A stretch of DNA of 8,655 nt from assembly GCA_035702805.1 (NCBI GenBank), contig DASSZN010000250.1, forward strand, positions 1-8,655. Direction: 5' to 3'. The stretch is from DASSZN01 sp035702805. GTDB taxonomy: Bacteria; Chloroflexota; Chloroflexia; Thermomicrobiales; Thermomicrobiaceae. Under the pieces are notes generated by a model, which was given only the letters and a program-made list of their open reading frames with translations, was not told the origin of the DNA and did not search any database. The translations under genes and the position numbers were made by a program. Below are positions 1 through 6,789 of this stretch, piece by piece (the stretch's first letter is position 1; each line of letters begins with the position of its first letter).

Positions 1-29
1 GCACCGCCTCGGCAAGTGCCAAAGTCCAG

Positions 30-50
30 GGGCGGGTTTGAAACCCGCCC
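30..50. repeat. Near-perfect palindromic hairpin downstream of larE
   Basis: The arms GGGCGGGTTT (30-39) and AAACCCGCCC (41-50) are exact reverse complements around a single central G, so either strand can form a GC-rich stem of at least 7 bp capped by a small AT-rich loop. It sits 18 nt beyond the larE stop codon. No T-run follows on the minus strand, so it is not a textbook intrinsic terminator, although it could stall polymerase or protect the larE mRNA 3' end. Its compact symmetric form also resembles dispersed intergenic palindromes (REP-like or MITE-like). Only one copy is visible in this window, so a repeat identity is inference. Confidence 0.55.
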
Positions 51-68
51 TACCCACCCAGCACGCCG

Positions 69-914
69 TCAGTCACCCGCTGCCGGCGTGCCGGCGCGGC
101 GGACCTTGTCGCCCAGCACCTCGTTCAGGCTGCCACGCCGGTAGCCCTGCAGGTCGAGCGCGACGTACCGGTAGCCGACCGCCTGCAGCGCCGCCACGAT
201 CTCGTCGTGGTGCTCGAGCACCCGGTTGAAGTCGGCCACGTCGACCTCGAGCCGCGCCACCGTGTCGTGGTGCCGCACCCGGAAGCCGCGGAACCCGAGC
301 CGTCGCATCGCGCGCTCGCCGTCGGCCACCTGCCGCAGCGCCGTGAGCGTGATCGGCGTGCCGTAGGGGAAGCGGGACGAGAGGCAGGCAAAGGCCGGCT
401 TGTCCCAGGTGCGCAGCCCCAGCTCGCTCGAGAGCGCCCGGATCTCCTCCTTGGTGAAGCCCACCTCCTGCAGCGGGCTGCGCACGCCCCGCTCTCGCGC
501 CGCCCGAAGCCCCGGCCGGTGGTCCCCCAGGTCGTCGGCGTTGGTGCCGTCGACGATGTGCTCCAGGCCGTGCTCGTCGGCGACCTCGCGCAGCTTGCCG
601 TACAGTTCCTGCTTGCAGAAGAAGCAGCGCTGGTGCGAGTTCATCGCGTAGCGCGGGTCGGTCAGCTCCTCGGTGCGCACCATCACGTGCCGCACCCCGA
701 GCTCGGCCGCCAGCGCCCGCGCTTCGGCCATCTCCTCCTCGGGGTAGGTGTCGGAGAGGCCGGTCGCCGCGACCACCCGGTCGCCCAGCACGTCGCGCGC
801 GACCCGGAGCACCAGCGTCGAGTCGACCCCGGCGCTGTAGGCGACGACCACCGACCCGAGCGAGGCCATCAGCCCCCGCAGCTCGTCGTACTTGGCGCGC
901 ACCGTGCCGTCCAT
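69..914 (-). CDS. larE: LarE, ATP-dependent sulfur transferase of nickel-pincer nucleotide synthesis
   Basis: The 281-residue product matches the PP-loop ATP pyrophosphatase family member LarE. This cytoplasmic enzyme adenylates the pyridinium-dicarboxylate mononucleotide intermediate and inserts sulfur into it, building the nickel-pincer cofactor of lactate racemase and related LarA-type enzymes. Visible motifs are the PP-loop SAGVDS (residues 27-32), RCFFCK with Cys97 and Cys100, DGTNADDLGDHRPG (122-135), and ACLSSRFPYG (176-185), whose Cys177 matches the sulfur-donating cysteine of Lactobacillus plantarum LarE. Length is normal. The ATG at 914 is preceded by GAGGG at 7-nt spacing. Three cysteines (97, 100, 177) suggest the iron-sulfur-cluster type rather than the sacrificial type; that is an inference. 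No larA, larB or larC is visible, but the gene lies at the window edge. A more distant PP-loop enzyme is unlikely given the ACLSSR and DGTN motifs. Confidence 0.93.
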   Translation of the reverse strand: MDGTVRAKYDELRGLMASLGSVVVAYSAGVDSTLVLRVARDVLGDRVVAATGLSDTYPEEEMAEARALAAELGVRHVMVRTEELTDPRYAMNSHQRCFFCKQELYGKLREVADEHGLEHIVDGTNADDLGDHRPGLRAARERGVRSPLQEVGFTKEEIRALSSELGLRTWDKPAFACLSSRFPYGTPITLTALRQVADGERAMRRLGFRGFRVRHHDTVARLEVDVADFNRVLEHHDEIVAALQAVGYRYVALDLQGYRRGSLNEVLGDKVRRAGTPAAGD

Positions 915-936
915 CGACGCACCCTCATCCCTGTCC

Positions 937-960
937 CGGTCCGCGAAAAACCCCGGACCG
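937..960 (-). other. Possible hairpin in the larE 5' leader
   Basis: CGGTCCG (937-943) and CGGACCG (954-960) are exact inverted repeats, giving a 7-bp stem with a 10-nt loop. On the minus strand the loop carries a run of five T. The stem ends about 10 nt upstream of the larE Shine-Dalgarno and would begin almost at the start site predicted from the promoter candidate at 969-997. It may be a leader hairpin, or chance in GC-rich DNA. Confidence 0.35.
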
Positions 961-968
961 CCGAGCCG

Positions 969-997
969 ATCGTAGCAGCGGCGGAGGGAGCCGGCAA
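969..997 (-). promoter_or_regulatory. Candidate sigma70-type promoter for larE
   Basis: Read on the minus strand, TTGCCG (997-992) and TACGAT (974-969) are separated by exactly 17 nt. Each matches its consensus hexamer (TTGACA, TATAAT) at four of six positions. Transcription would begin near 962, giving a leader of about 50 nt before the larE ATG. This is a consensus match by eye in GC-rich DNA and remains tentative. Confidence 0.35.
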
Positions 998-1206
998 ACG
1001 TCGCGCCGGCGATCCAGCCGCCGCACGCGTCGTTCCCGGGTTGCCGCCGGCCGACGAATCAGGACTCCGGGTGCCTCGCCGCCGCCGCGCGCCTGGAGTA
1101 GCATTCGGCGCCGGGGCAGGCGGGGCACGGCTCGTGCCTCCCGAGACGCGCGACGGCGCGTCGCCGCCCGGCACCGTTCCACTCGACGCAGCAGCAGGGA
1201 TGCACG

Positions 1207-2259
1207 GTGACACCAACCCAGCCCGACCCCGAAGCCGTGGACGACGGCTCGCTCATCCGCCGCGTCAAGCGACGCTTCGTCTACGGCCTGATCCTCGGCA
1301 TCGTCGTCGTCGCCGCGCTGGCGATCCTCGGCGACGGGCCGGCGCTGCTCGGGGTGCTCGGCCGCTTCGACTGGCGGCTGGTGCCGGTGATCCTGCTGCT
1401 CACGCTCTTCAACTACGTGCTGCGCTTCGGCAAATGGCAGCTCTACCTGCGCTGGCTGGGCGTCGGCCACATCCGCCCGCTCACCAGCTTCGGCATCTTC
1501 CTGGCCGGGCTGTCGATGTCGATCACCCCGGGCAAGGTCGGCGAGTTCCTCAAGGCGTACCTGCTCCGGCGCGCCACGCGCACCCCGGTGGCCGTCAGCG
1601 CGCCGATCATCGTGGCCGAGCGCATCTCCGACGCCATCGCGATGCTCCTGCTGGCGGCGCTCGGGCTCGGCGTCGTCCACTACGGCTGGCAGATCCTGGC
1701 GGCGCTGGCCGTGGTCGCCGCCGCCGGCATCGTCCTCCTCCAGCAGCGGCCGCTGATGTTCCGCCTGTTCGCGCGGCTCGAGCGCCTGCCCCTGGTCGCG
1801 CGGCGCATCCAGGCGCTCCACGTCCTCTACGAGAGCGCCTACCTCCTCTTCCGCCCGCGGCACCTGCTGCCGGCCGTGGCCATCGGCTTCGTCTCCTGGT
1901 CGGGCGAGTGCGTCGCCTTCTTCCTCGTCCTGGTCGGCCTGGGCTTCCCGCCCAGCGCCACCCTCCTGATCACGGCGACCTTCATCCTGGCCACGGCGAC
2001 GCTGCTCGGCTCGGTCTCGATGATGCCGGGCGGGCTCGGCGCCGCCGAGGCGAGCGTCGCCGGCCTGCTCCTGCTGCTCGTCCACGACGGCCACATGACG
2101 CCCGACCTCGCCGCCGCGGCGACCCTGCTGGTGCGCTTCGCGACTCTCTGGTTCGGCGTCTTGCTCGGCCTCGGCGCGCTCCTCCTGGTCGAGCGCCACC
2201 TCGCGCGCCTGGAGACGACGCCCGGCCGGAGCGTCGAGGCCTCCCAGCCCGCCGACTGA
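1207..2259 (+). CDS. Multi-spanning membrane protein, LPG_synthase_TM / UPF0104 (AglD-like) family
   Basis: This 350-residue integral membrane protein has a short charged cytoplasmic N-terminus and roughly eight hydrophobic segments, near residues 24-42, 58-74, 92-107, 143-155, 161-178, 220-244, 253-270, 282-294 and 305-327 (some may merge). Family hallmarks are PGKVGEFLK (108-116), ERISD (138-142) and PGGLGAAE (274-281). The family includes the membrane half of lysyl-phosphatidylglycerol synthase/flippase (MprF) and archaeal AglD; stand-alone members are proposed to act on lipid-linked substrates. There is no soluble aminoacyl-transfer domain here, so it is not a full MprF. The specific substrate cannot be told from sequence. 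Translation starts at GTG 1207, preceded by AGGGA at 6-nt spacing. The gene stands alone, divergent from larE and convergent with pnp. Confidence 0.85.
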   Translation: MTPTQPDPEAVDDGSLIRRVKRRFVYGLILGIVVVAALAILGDGPALLGVLGRFDWRLVPVILLLTLFNYVLRFGKWQLYLRWLGVGHIRPLTSFGIFLAGLSMSITPGKVGEFLKAYLLRRATRTPVAVSAPIIVAERISDAIAMLLLAALGLGVVHYGWQILAALAVVAAAGIVLLQQRPLMFRLFARLERLPLVARRIQALHVLYESAYLLFRPRHLLPAVAIGFVSWSGECVAFFLVLVGLGFPPSATLLITATFILATATLLGSVSMMPGGLGAAEASVAGLLLLLVHDGHMTPDLAAAATLLVRFATLWFGVLLGLGALLLVERHLARLETTPGRSVEASQPAD

Positions 2260-2290
2260 GCGCGTCCCACCCCGGTCCCCGCGCACACGA

Positions 2291-2322
2291 CGACGGGCGG
2301 ACGATTGCTCGCCCGCCCGTCG
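2291..2322. terminator. GC-rich hairpin between convergent genes
   Basis: CGACGGGCGG (2291-2300) and CCGCCCGTCG (2313-2322) are perfect 10-nt inverted repeats with a 12-nt spacer. They lie in the 90-nt gap between the stop of the membrane-protein gene (2259) and the stop of pnp (2350). The position suits a bidirectional terminator or 3'-end stabiliser. Neither strand shows a T-run after the stem, so termination would have to be U-tract-independent or Rho-assisted. Confidence 0.5.
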
Positions 2323-2349
2323 CTCCGCGGTCTCGCTGGTATCAGCGGC

Positions 2350-4845
2350 TCAGGACTCGCCGCGGCCCGGCAGGGTCCGGCTGTCGCGCGGCCGGCGCAG
2401 CAGCTGCTCGCCGCCCTCGCGCGGTCCACCCGCCTGCTCACCGTCCTCGCGCGGTGGACGCTGCTCGCCACCGTCACGCTCGCCGCGCGGCTCGGCGCTC
2501 TCGACCGGCCGCGACTCGCGGGGCTCGTGGGGGCCACGGTGCTCGGCCGCCGGCCGGTGCTCGCCGCCCTCACGCGGGCCTCGCTGCTCGCCGCCCTCAC
2601 GGGGAGGTCCGCCCCGGTGCTCGCCACCCTCGCGCGGTCCCCGGCCGTCGCCGCGCCCGCGCGGCGGGCCGCCACGGTGCTCGCCGCCGGGTCGCGGGCC
2701 GCGCCCGCCGCCGCCCGGCGGGTTGACCCCCGGCTCCGGCAGCTCGCCGGTCAGCAGCGCCCGGCGCGACAGGTTGATCTTGCCGTCCGGCCGGATCCCG
2801 GTCACGACGACGTTGACCTCCTGTCCGATCTGCACCACGTCCTCGACCGACTCCACCCGGTGCGGCTCCAGCTCCGAGATGTGCACGAAGCCGTCCTTGC
2901 CGGGCAGGATCTCGACGAAGGCCCCCGAGGGGATGATCGTCTTGACCCGGCCGAAGAAGATGTCGCCGACCTCAGGCACCCGGGTGATGCGCTCCACCGT
3001 CTCGAGCGCGCGCCGCGCGCTCTCCTCGTTGACCGCGCTGATGAAGACCGAGCCGTCGTCCTCGATGTCGATCTTGGCGCCGGTCGCCTCCTGGATGCCC
3101 CGGATGACCTTGCCGCCCGGACCGATGACCTCGCCGATCTGCTTCGGGTTGATCTGGATGCGGTAGATGCGCGGCGCGAACGACGACATCTCCCCGCGCG
3201 GCTCGCTGATCGTCTCGGCCATCTTGCCGAGGATGAACAGCCGGCCCTCGTGCGCCTGCTGCAGTGCCTGCCGCATGATCTCGGCGGTGATCCCCTGGAC
3301 CTTGATGTCCATCTGGATGGCCGTCACGCCCTCGCGGGACCCGGCGACCTTGAAGTCCATGTCGCCGAGCGCGTCCTCGACCCCCTGGATGTCGGTCAGC
3401 ACCTTGTAGTTGCCGGTGTCGCCGTCGGTGATCAGGCCCATGGCCACCCCGGCCACCGGGTGCGTGATCGGGACGCCCGCGTCCATCAGCGCCATCGTGC
3501 TGCCGCAGACGCTGGCCATCGAGGTCGAGCCGTTCGAGCTGACGACCTCCGAGACGACCCGCATCGTGTACGGGAAGACGTCCTCGTCCGGCAGGACCGC
3601 CTTGATCGCCCGCTCGGCCAGCGCGCCGTGCCCGATGTCGCGCCGGCTCGGCCCGCGCAGCCGCCGCACCTCGCCCACGCTGAAGGGCGGGAAGTTGTAG
3701 TGGTGCAGGTAGCGCTTGGACTCCTCGATGCCCAGCCCGTCGAGGTGCTGCTCCTCGGAGGTCGCGCCCAGCGTGACCACCGTCACGACCTGCGTCTGGC
3801 CGCGGGTGAAGATGGCCGAGCCGTGGGTGCGCGGCAGGTAGCCGACCTCCGACCAGATCGGCCGGATCTCGGTCAGGCCGCGGCCGTCCGGGCGCTCGCC
3901 CCGCTCGAGGATGGTGCGCCGCACCAGCGACTTCACCAGGCTGTCGTAGATGTCGGCCACCGCGCCGGACGTCGGCGGCACGCCGTCGGGCGTGGCGGTG
4001 AAGTGCGCGACGGTCTCGCGCTTGAGGGCCGACGTCGCCTCGACGCGCGCCTCCTTGTCGGCGTTGAAGACCGCGCCGGCCAGCCGGTCGCCGAGGAACT
4101 CCTCGACGCGGTGCTTCAGCTCGGTGTTCTCGGCCGGTGGGGTGAACTCCCACTTCTCGTGGCCCGCCAGCTCGCGCAGCTCGTGCTGGATGGCGACGAT
4201 GCGCTTGATCTCGTCGTGCGCCAGCAGCACCGCCTGGAGCATGCGCTCCTCGCTGATGCCCTTGGCCTCCCCCTCGACCATCATGACGGCGTCGGCCGTG
4301 CCGGCCACCACCATGTCGAGGTTGCTGTCGATCAGCTGGTGGCTGGTCGGGTTGATCACCAGTTCGCCGTCGATCTCGCCGACGCGGGCGGCGCCGACCG
4401 GGCCGGCCCAGGGGATCGGCGACAGCATCAGCGCCGCCGAGGCGCCGATGATCGAGAGGATGTCGGGGTCGTTCTCCTGGTCGGCCGACAGGACCGTCGT
4501 GATGACCTGGACCTCGGCCCGGTAGCCCTTCGGGAAGAGCGGCCGGAGCGGGCGGTCGGTCAGGCGGGCGGCCAGGATGGCGGCCTCGGTCGGGCGCCCC
4601 TCGCGCTTGATGAAGCCGCCCGGGATCTTGCCGGCGGCGTACATCTTCTCTTCGTAGTCGACGGTCAGCGGAAAGAAGTCGAGCCCTTCGTGGGGCTCGC
4701 GCTCGCCGCCGACGGTGGAGAGCACCAGGGTGTCGCCGTAGCGCACGGTGACGGCGCCCTGGGCCAGGCCGGCGATCCGGCCGGTCTCGAGTGTCAGGGT
4801 CCTGCCGTTGATCTCGAGGGACTTGCTGTGAATGACTGGAGGCAT
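2350..4845 (-). CDS. pnp: Polynucleotide phosphorylase (PNPase) with extended repetitive C-terminal tail
   Basis: This is the 3'-to-5' phosphorolytic exoribonuclease, 831 residues against about 700-710 for typical bacterial PNPases. Order of parts: first RNase PH domain (about 15-145), alpha-helical linker domain (about 245-325), second RNase PH domain (about 330-545), KH domain with GPGG loop (575-578) and S1 domain (about 624-695). The active site looks intact: SNGSTS (437-442) supplies the phosphate-binding serine/threonine, and Asp491, Asp497 and Lys499 align with E. coli Asp486, Asp492 and Lys494. After about residue 704 comes a Gly/Arg/Glu/Pro-rich tail with PREGGE(Q/H) repeats, presumably disordered. 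The ATG at 4845 follows GGGGAGAGG (4857-4849). Frame and third-position GC continue unbroken through the tail, so it is not a frameshift artefact. rpsO lies upstream on the same strand, as in many bacteria, across a structured leader. Confidence 0.97.
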   Translation of the reverse strand: MPPVIHSKSLEINGRTLTLETGRIAGLAQGAVTVRYGDTLVLSTVGGEREPHEGLDFFPLTVDYEEKMYAAGKIPGGFIKREGRPTEAAILAARLTDRPLRPLFPKGYRAEVQVITTVLSADQENDPDILSIIGASAALMLSPIPWAGPVGAARVGEIDGELVINPTSHQLIDSNLDMVVAGTADAVMMVEGEAKGISEERMLQAVLLAHDEIKRIVAIQHELRELAGHEKWEFTPPAENTELKHRVEEFLGDRLAGAVFNADKEARVEATSALKRETVAHFTATPDGVPPTSGAVADIYDSLVKSLVRRTILERGERPDGRGLTEIRPIWSEVGYLPRTHGSAIFTRGQTQVVTVVTLGATSEEQHLDGLGIEESKRYLHHYNFPPFSVGEVRRLRGPSRRDIGHGALAERAIKAVLPDEDVFPYTMRVVSEVVSSNGSTSMASVCGSTMALMDAGVPITHPVAGVAMGLITDGDTGNYKVLTDIQGVEDALGDMDFKVAGSREGVTAIQMDIKVQGITAEIMRQALQQAHEGRLFILGKMAETISEPRGEMSSFAPRIYRIQINPKQIGEVIGPGGKVIRGIQEATGAKIDIEDDGSVFISAVNEESARRALETVERITRVPEVGDIFFGRVKTIIPSGAFVEILPGKDGFVHISELEPHRVESVEDVVQIGQEVNVVVTGIRPDGKINLSRRALLTGELPEPGVNPPGGGGRGPRPGGEHRGGPPRGRGDGRGPREGGEHRGGPPREGGEQRGPREGGEHRPAAEHRGPHEPRESRPVESAEPRGERDGGEQRPPREDGEQAGGPREGGEQLLRRPRDSRTLPGRGES
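2401..2700 (-). repeat. Degenerate repeats encoding the PNPase tail
   Basis: On the plus strand the core GCTCGCCGCCCTCGCGCGG recurs in degenerate form many times across this stretch, for example near 2405, 2560, 2587, 2620 and 2680. On the coding strand it yields peptide units such as PREGGEHR (737-744), PREGGEQR (748-755), PREGGEHR (757-764), PREDGEQ (798-804) and PREGGEQ (808-814). The units are irregularly spaced and interrupted between about 765 and 795 by a divergent stretch. The pattern suggests expansion by slippage or recombination within a coding tail, with reading frame kept. Confidence 0.75.
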
Positions 4846-4864
4846 CTACCTCTCCCCGGAATGC

Positions 4865-4890
4865 GCGCGGGCCCGAGTGGGCGTCCGCGC
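4865..4890 (-). promoter_or_regulatory. Hairpin next to the pnp ribosome-binding site
   Basis: GCGCGG (4865-4870) pairs with CCGCGC (4885-4890), and immediately inside GCCC (4871-4874) pairs with GGGC (4879-4882), leaving a 4-nt loop and a 2-nt bulge. That makes a 10-bp GC-only stem ending 7 nt upstream of the pnp Shine-Dalgarno (4857-4849). It could modulate ribosome access or PNPase/KH-S1 binding. Formation is well supported by complementarity; function is inference. Confidence 0.45.
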
Positions 4891-4915
4891 TCGTGTCGAT
4901 GACGGTCTGGGCGGG

Positions 4916-4988
4916 GAGGTGTTAGGGACTGGCGTTCGGCGAAGAGCGAAGCCGCTGCTCCTCACCGGGCTCCAATACCTAACCCCTC
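4916..4988 (-). promoter_or_regulatory. Long imperfect stem in the pnp leader
   Basis: On the transcribed (minus) strand, GAGGGGTTAGGTATTGG (4988-4972) pairs with CCAGTCCCTAACACCTC (4932-4916). Over 17 positions there are 14 Watson-Crick pairs, one G-U and two single mismatches. The 39-nt apical region can add a small AGCG/CGCT hairpin. The helix is long, nearly continuous and less GC-saturated than its surroundings, so it is unlikely to be a composition accident. Such a duplex suits RNase III processing and PNPase autoregulation, as known for E. coli pnp. The Actino-pnp RNA motif is another known structured pnp leader that could be compared. Confidence 0.55.
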
Positions 4989-5054
4989 GGCCACGCCCGG
5001 GGTGAACTCTACCGCGAGTTCGCCGCGATCACCCCCTCTCGGTCGCGGAATACG

Positions 5055-5084
5055 CGGAAGCCCAGGGATGCCCCTGGGCTTCCG
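5055..5084 (-). terminator. Perfect 13-bp hairpin downstream of rpsO
   Basis: CGGAAGCCCAGGG (5055-5067) and CCCTGGGCTTCCG (5072-5084) are exact complements around a 4-nt loop (5068-5071). It is the strongest simple hairpin in the window. It begins 80 nt past the rpsO stop codon on the minus strand, the place of the rpsO attenuating terminator in E. coli. No T-run follows on the minus strand (CGTATTCCGC), so it may act as a partial terminator, an RNA 3'-end stabiliser for rpsO, or a processing site rather than a strong intrinsic terminator. Confidence 0.55.
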
Positions 5085-5163
5085 AAGCGGTCACACGGGG
5101 ACGGCTGCGCGCAGCCAGCACGTGGGGAAACCGGCACCACGAGTCAGAGCCACCCGCACCGGC

Positions 5164-5433
5164 TCAGCGGCGCAGGCCGAGCCGCTCGATGGTCGCGCGG
5201 TAGCGCTCAACGTTCTTCTCACTGAGGTAGGCAAGGAGCCGGCGGCGCCGACCGACGAGCTTGAGCAGGCCGCGGCGCGAGTGGTTGTCGTGCGGGTGCG
5301 CCCGCAGGTGCTCGACCAGGCCGTTGATCCGCTCGGTGAGGAGCGCGATCTGGACCTCGGGCGAGCCGGTGTCACTCTCATGCGCCTGGAAATTGTGGAC
5401 GATCTCGTCCTTCTGCTCCTTGTACAACGCCAT
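5164..5433 (-). CDS. rpsO: 30S ribosomal protein S15
   Basis: The 89-residue product has the exact family length and the full S15 signature: HESDTGSPEVQIALLTERI, then HLRAHPHDNHSRRGLLKLV and RRRRLLAYL. S15 is a primary binder of 16S rRNA in the central domain and nucleates assembly of the 30S platform. The open frame runs further upstream, to 5475, but the family starts at MALYKEQK, so the ATG at 5433 is chosen. It is preceded by AGGGAGG at a longish 10-nt spacing. The next gene on the same strand is pnp, the common bacterial arrangement. The gene upstream is ilvC rather than the more usual truB. An extended -10-like element lies about 60 nt upstream. Confidence 0.97.
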   Translation of the reverse strand: MALYKEQKDEIVHNFQAHESDTGSPEVQIALLTERINGLVEHLRAHPHDNHSRRGLLKLVGRRRRLLAYLSEKNVERYRATIERLGLRR

Positions 5434-5477
5434 GCGAGCGGCGCCTCCCTCTACCCTCTGCCCACGAACGCCCACGT

Positions 5478-5499
5478 ACTATACCGGCTCAGTATATCA
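5478..5499 (-). promoter_or_regulatory. Candidate promoter (extended -10) for rpsO-pnp
   Basis: In a very GC-rich region, a small AT-rich island on the minus strand reads TGATATACT (5499-5491), an extended -10 of the form TGnTATAcT. A second hexamer, TATAGT, follows at 5483-5478. No good -35 is seen at standard spacing, as expected for some extended -10 promoters. TATAC (5480-5484) and GTATA (5492-5496) also form a short inverted repeat. Initiation would be near 5484, about 50 nt ahead of the rpsO ATG. Confidence 0.4.
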
Positions 5500-5628
5500 C
5501 CCGCCGCAAGCCCCAACCACGCCAGGGCGCCACGGCACGCCGCGCCATGACCGGCAGGCACCGCCCCGGGCCGCCTCGATCCGTGGTGGGGATGCGATGA
5601 CCGGCGCCCCCGGGCTCCGGCAATCCGT

Positions 5629-5690
5629 GGGAGCGCGGCACCCCGCGCCCCCATTCGGGCTCCCGCTCGCGGCGCGACCTCGGGGGTCGC
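5629..5690 (-). terminator. Hairpin cluster after ilvC
   Basis: GCGACC (5674-5679) and GGTCGC (5685-5690) form a small hairpin starting 2 nt past the ilvC stop. Further on, GGGAGC (5629-5634) pairs with GCTCCC (5659-5664), enclosing or competing with GCGCGG (5633-5638) and CCGCGC (5643-5648). The location fits the 3' end of the ilv transcript, but there is no T-run and short GC stems arise easily at this composition. The remaining sequence up to the rpsO promoter shows nothing else recognisable. Confidence 0.3.
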
Positions 5691-5692
5691 CG

Positions 5693-6712
<1,020 letters not shown>

Positions 6713-6789
6713 CTGCCCTGGCTCCTCTCGACCGGCACCCGCTCCCGGGACCGGACCATCCCGCCCTGCACCGACGCGGCGGCCGCCCC

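Larger units (their letters stand above)
4846..5163 (-). other. Structured rpsO-pnp intergenic / pnp leader region
   Basis: This 318-nt gap holds no credible gene on either strand. It contains three separate inverted-repeat structures (5055-5084, 4916-4988 and 4865-4890), then the pnp Shine-Dalgarno. In transcript order they are a rpsO-proximal hairpin, a long imperfect helix and a short hairpin abutting the ribosome-binding site. In E. coli and some other bacteria the equivalent region carries RNase III sites through which PNPase represses its own synthesis. A similar role here is inferred from position and shape only. Confidence 0.6.

Noticed and set aside
925..2286. 453-codon minus-strand frame opposite the membrane-protein gene
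   Set aside because: The Gln/Glu/Asp/Arg-rich, repeat-like translation is typical of the complement of a Leu/Ala/Val-rich membrane gene. The plus-strand gene has real family motifs.
2401..2700. CRISPR-like or noncoding tandem repeat array
   Set aside because: The repeats are degenerate, irregularly spaced, keep the pnp reading frame and encode recurring PREGGE units. There are no uniform repeats with unique spacers.
207..2726. 839-codon plus-strand open frame across larE, the divergent gap and the membrane-protein gene
   Set aside because: It runs through three unrelated regions in shadow frames, with Arg/Ala/Pro-rich low-complexity translation. It reflects scarce stop codons at high GC.
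2305..4902. 865-codon open frame on the plus strand antisense to pnp
   Set aside because: It exactly mirrors pnp, is His/Asp/Arg/Leu-rich in the manner of antisense frames in GC-rich genes, and has no recognisable domain. The minus-strand pnp explains the openness.
5434..5475. 14-residue N-terminal extension of S15
   Set aside because: S15 has a conserved 89-residue length beginning MALYKEQK, with a Shine-Dalgarno in front of that ATG. The extension is leader sequence.
6778..6787. GGCGGCCGCC palindrome in the ilvN-ilvC gap
   Set aside because: A 10-nt GC-only palindrome is expected by chance at this composition, and no second copy or related operator is seen nearby.
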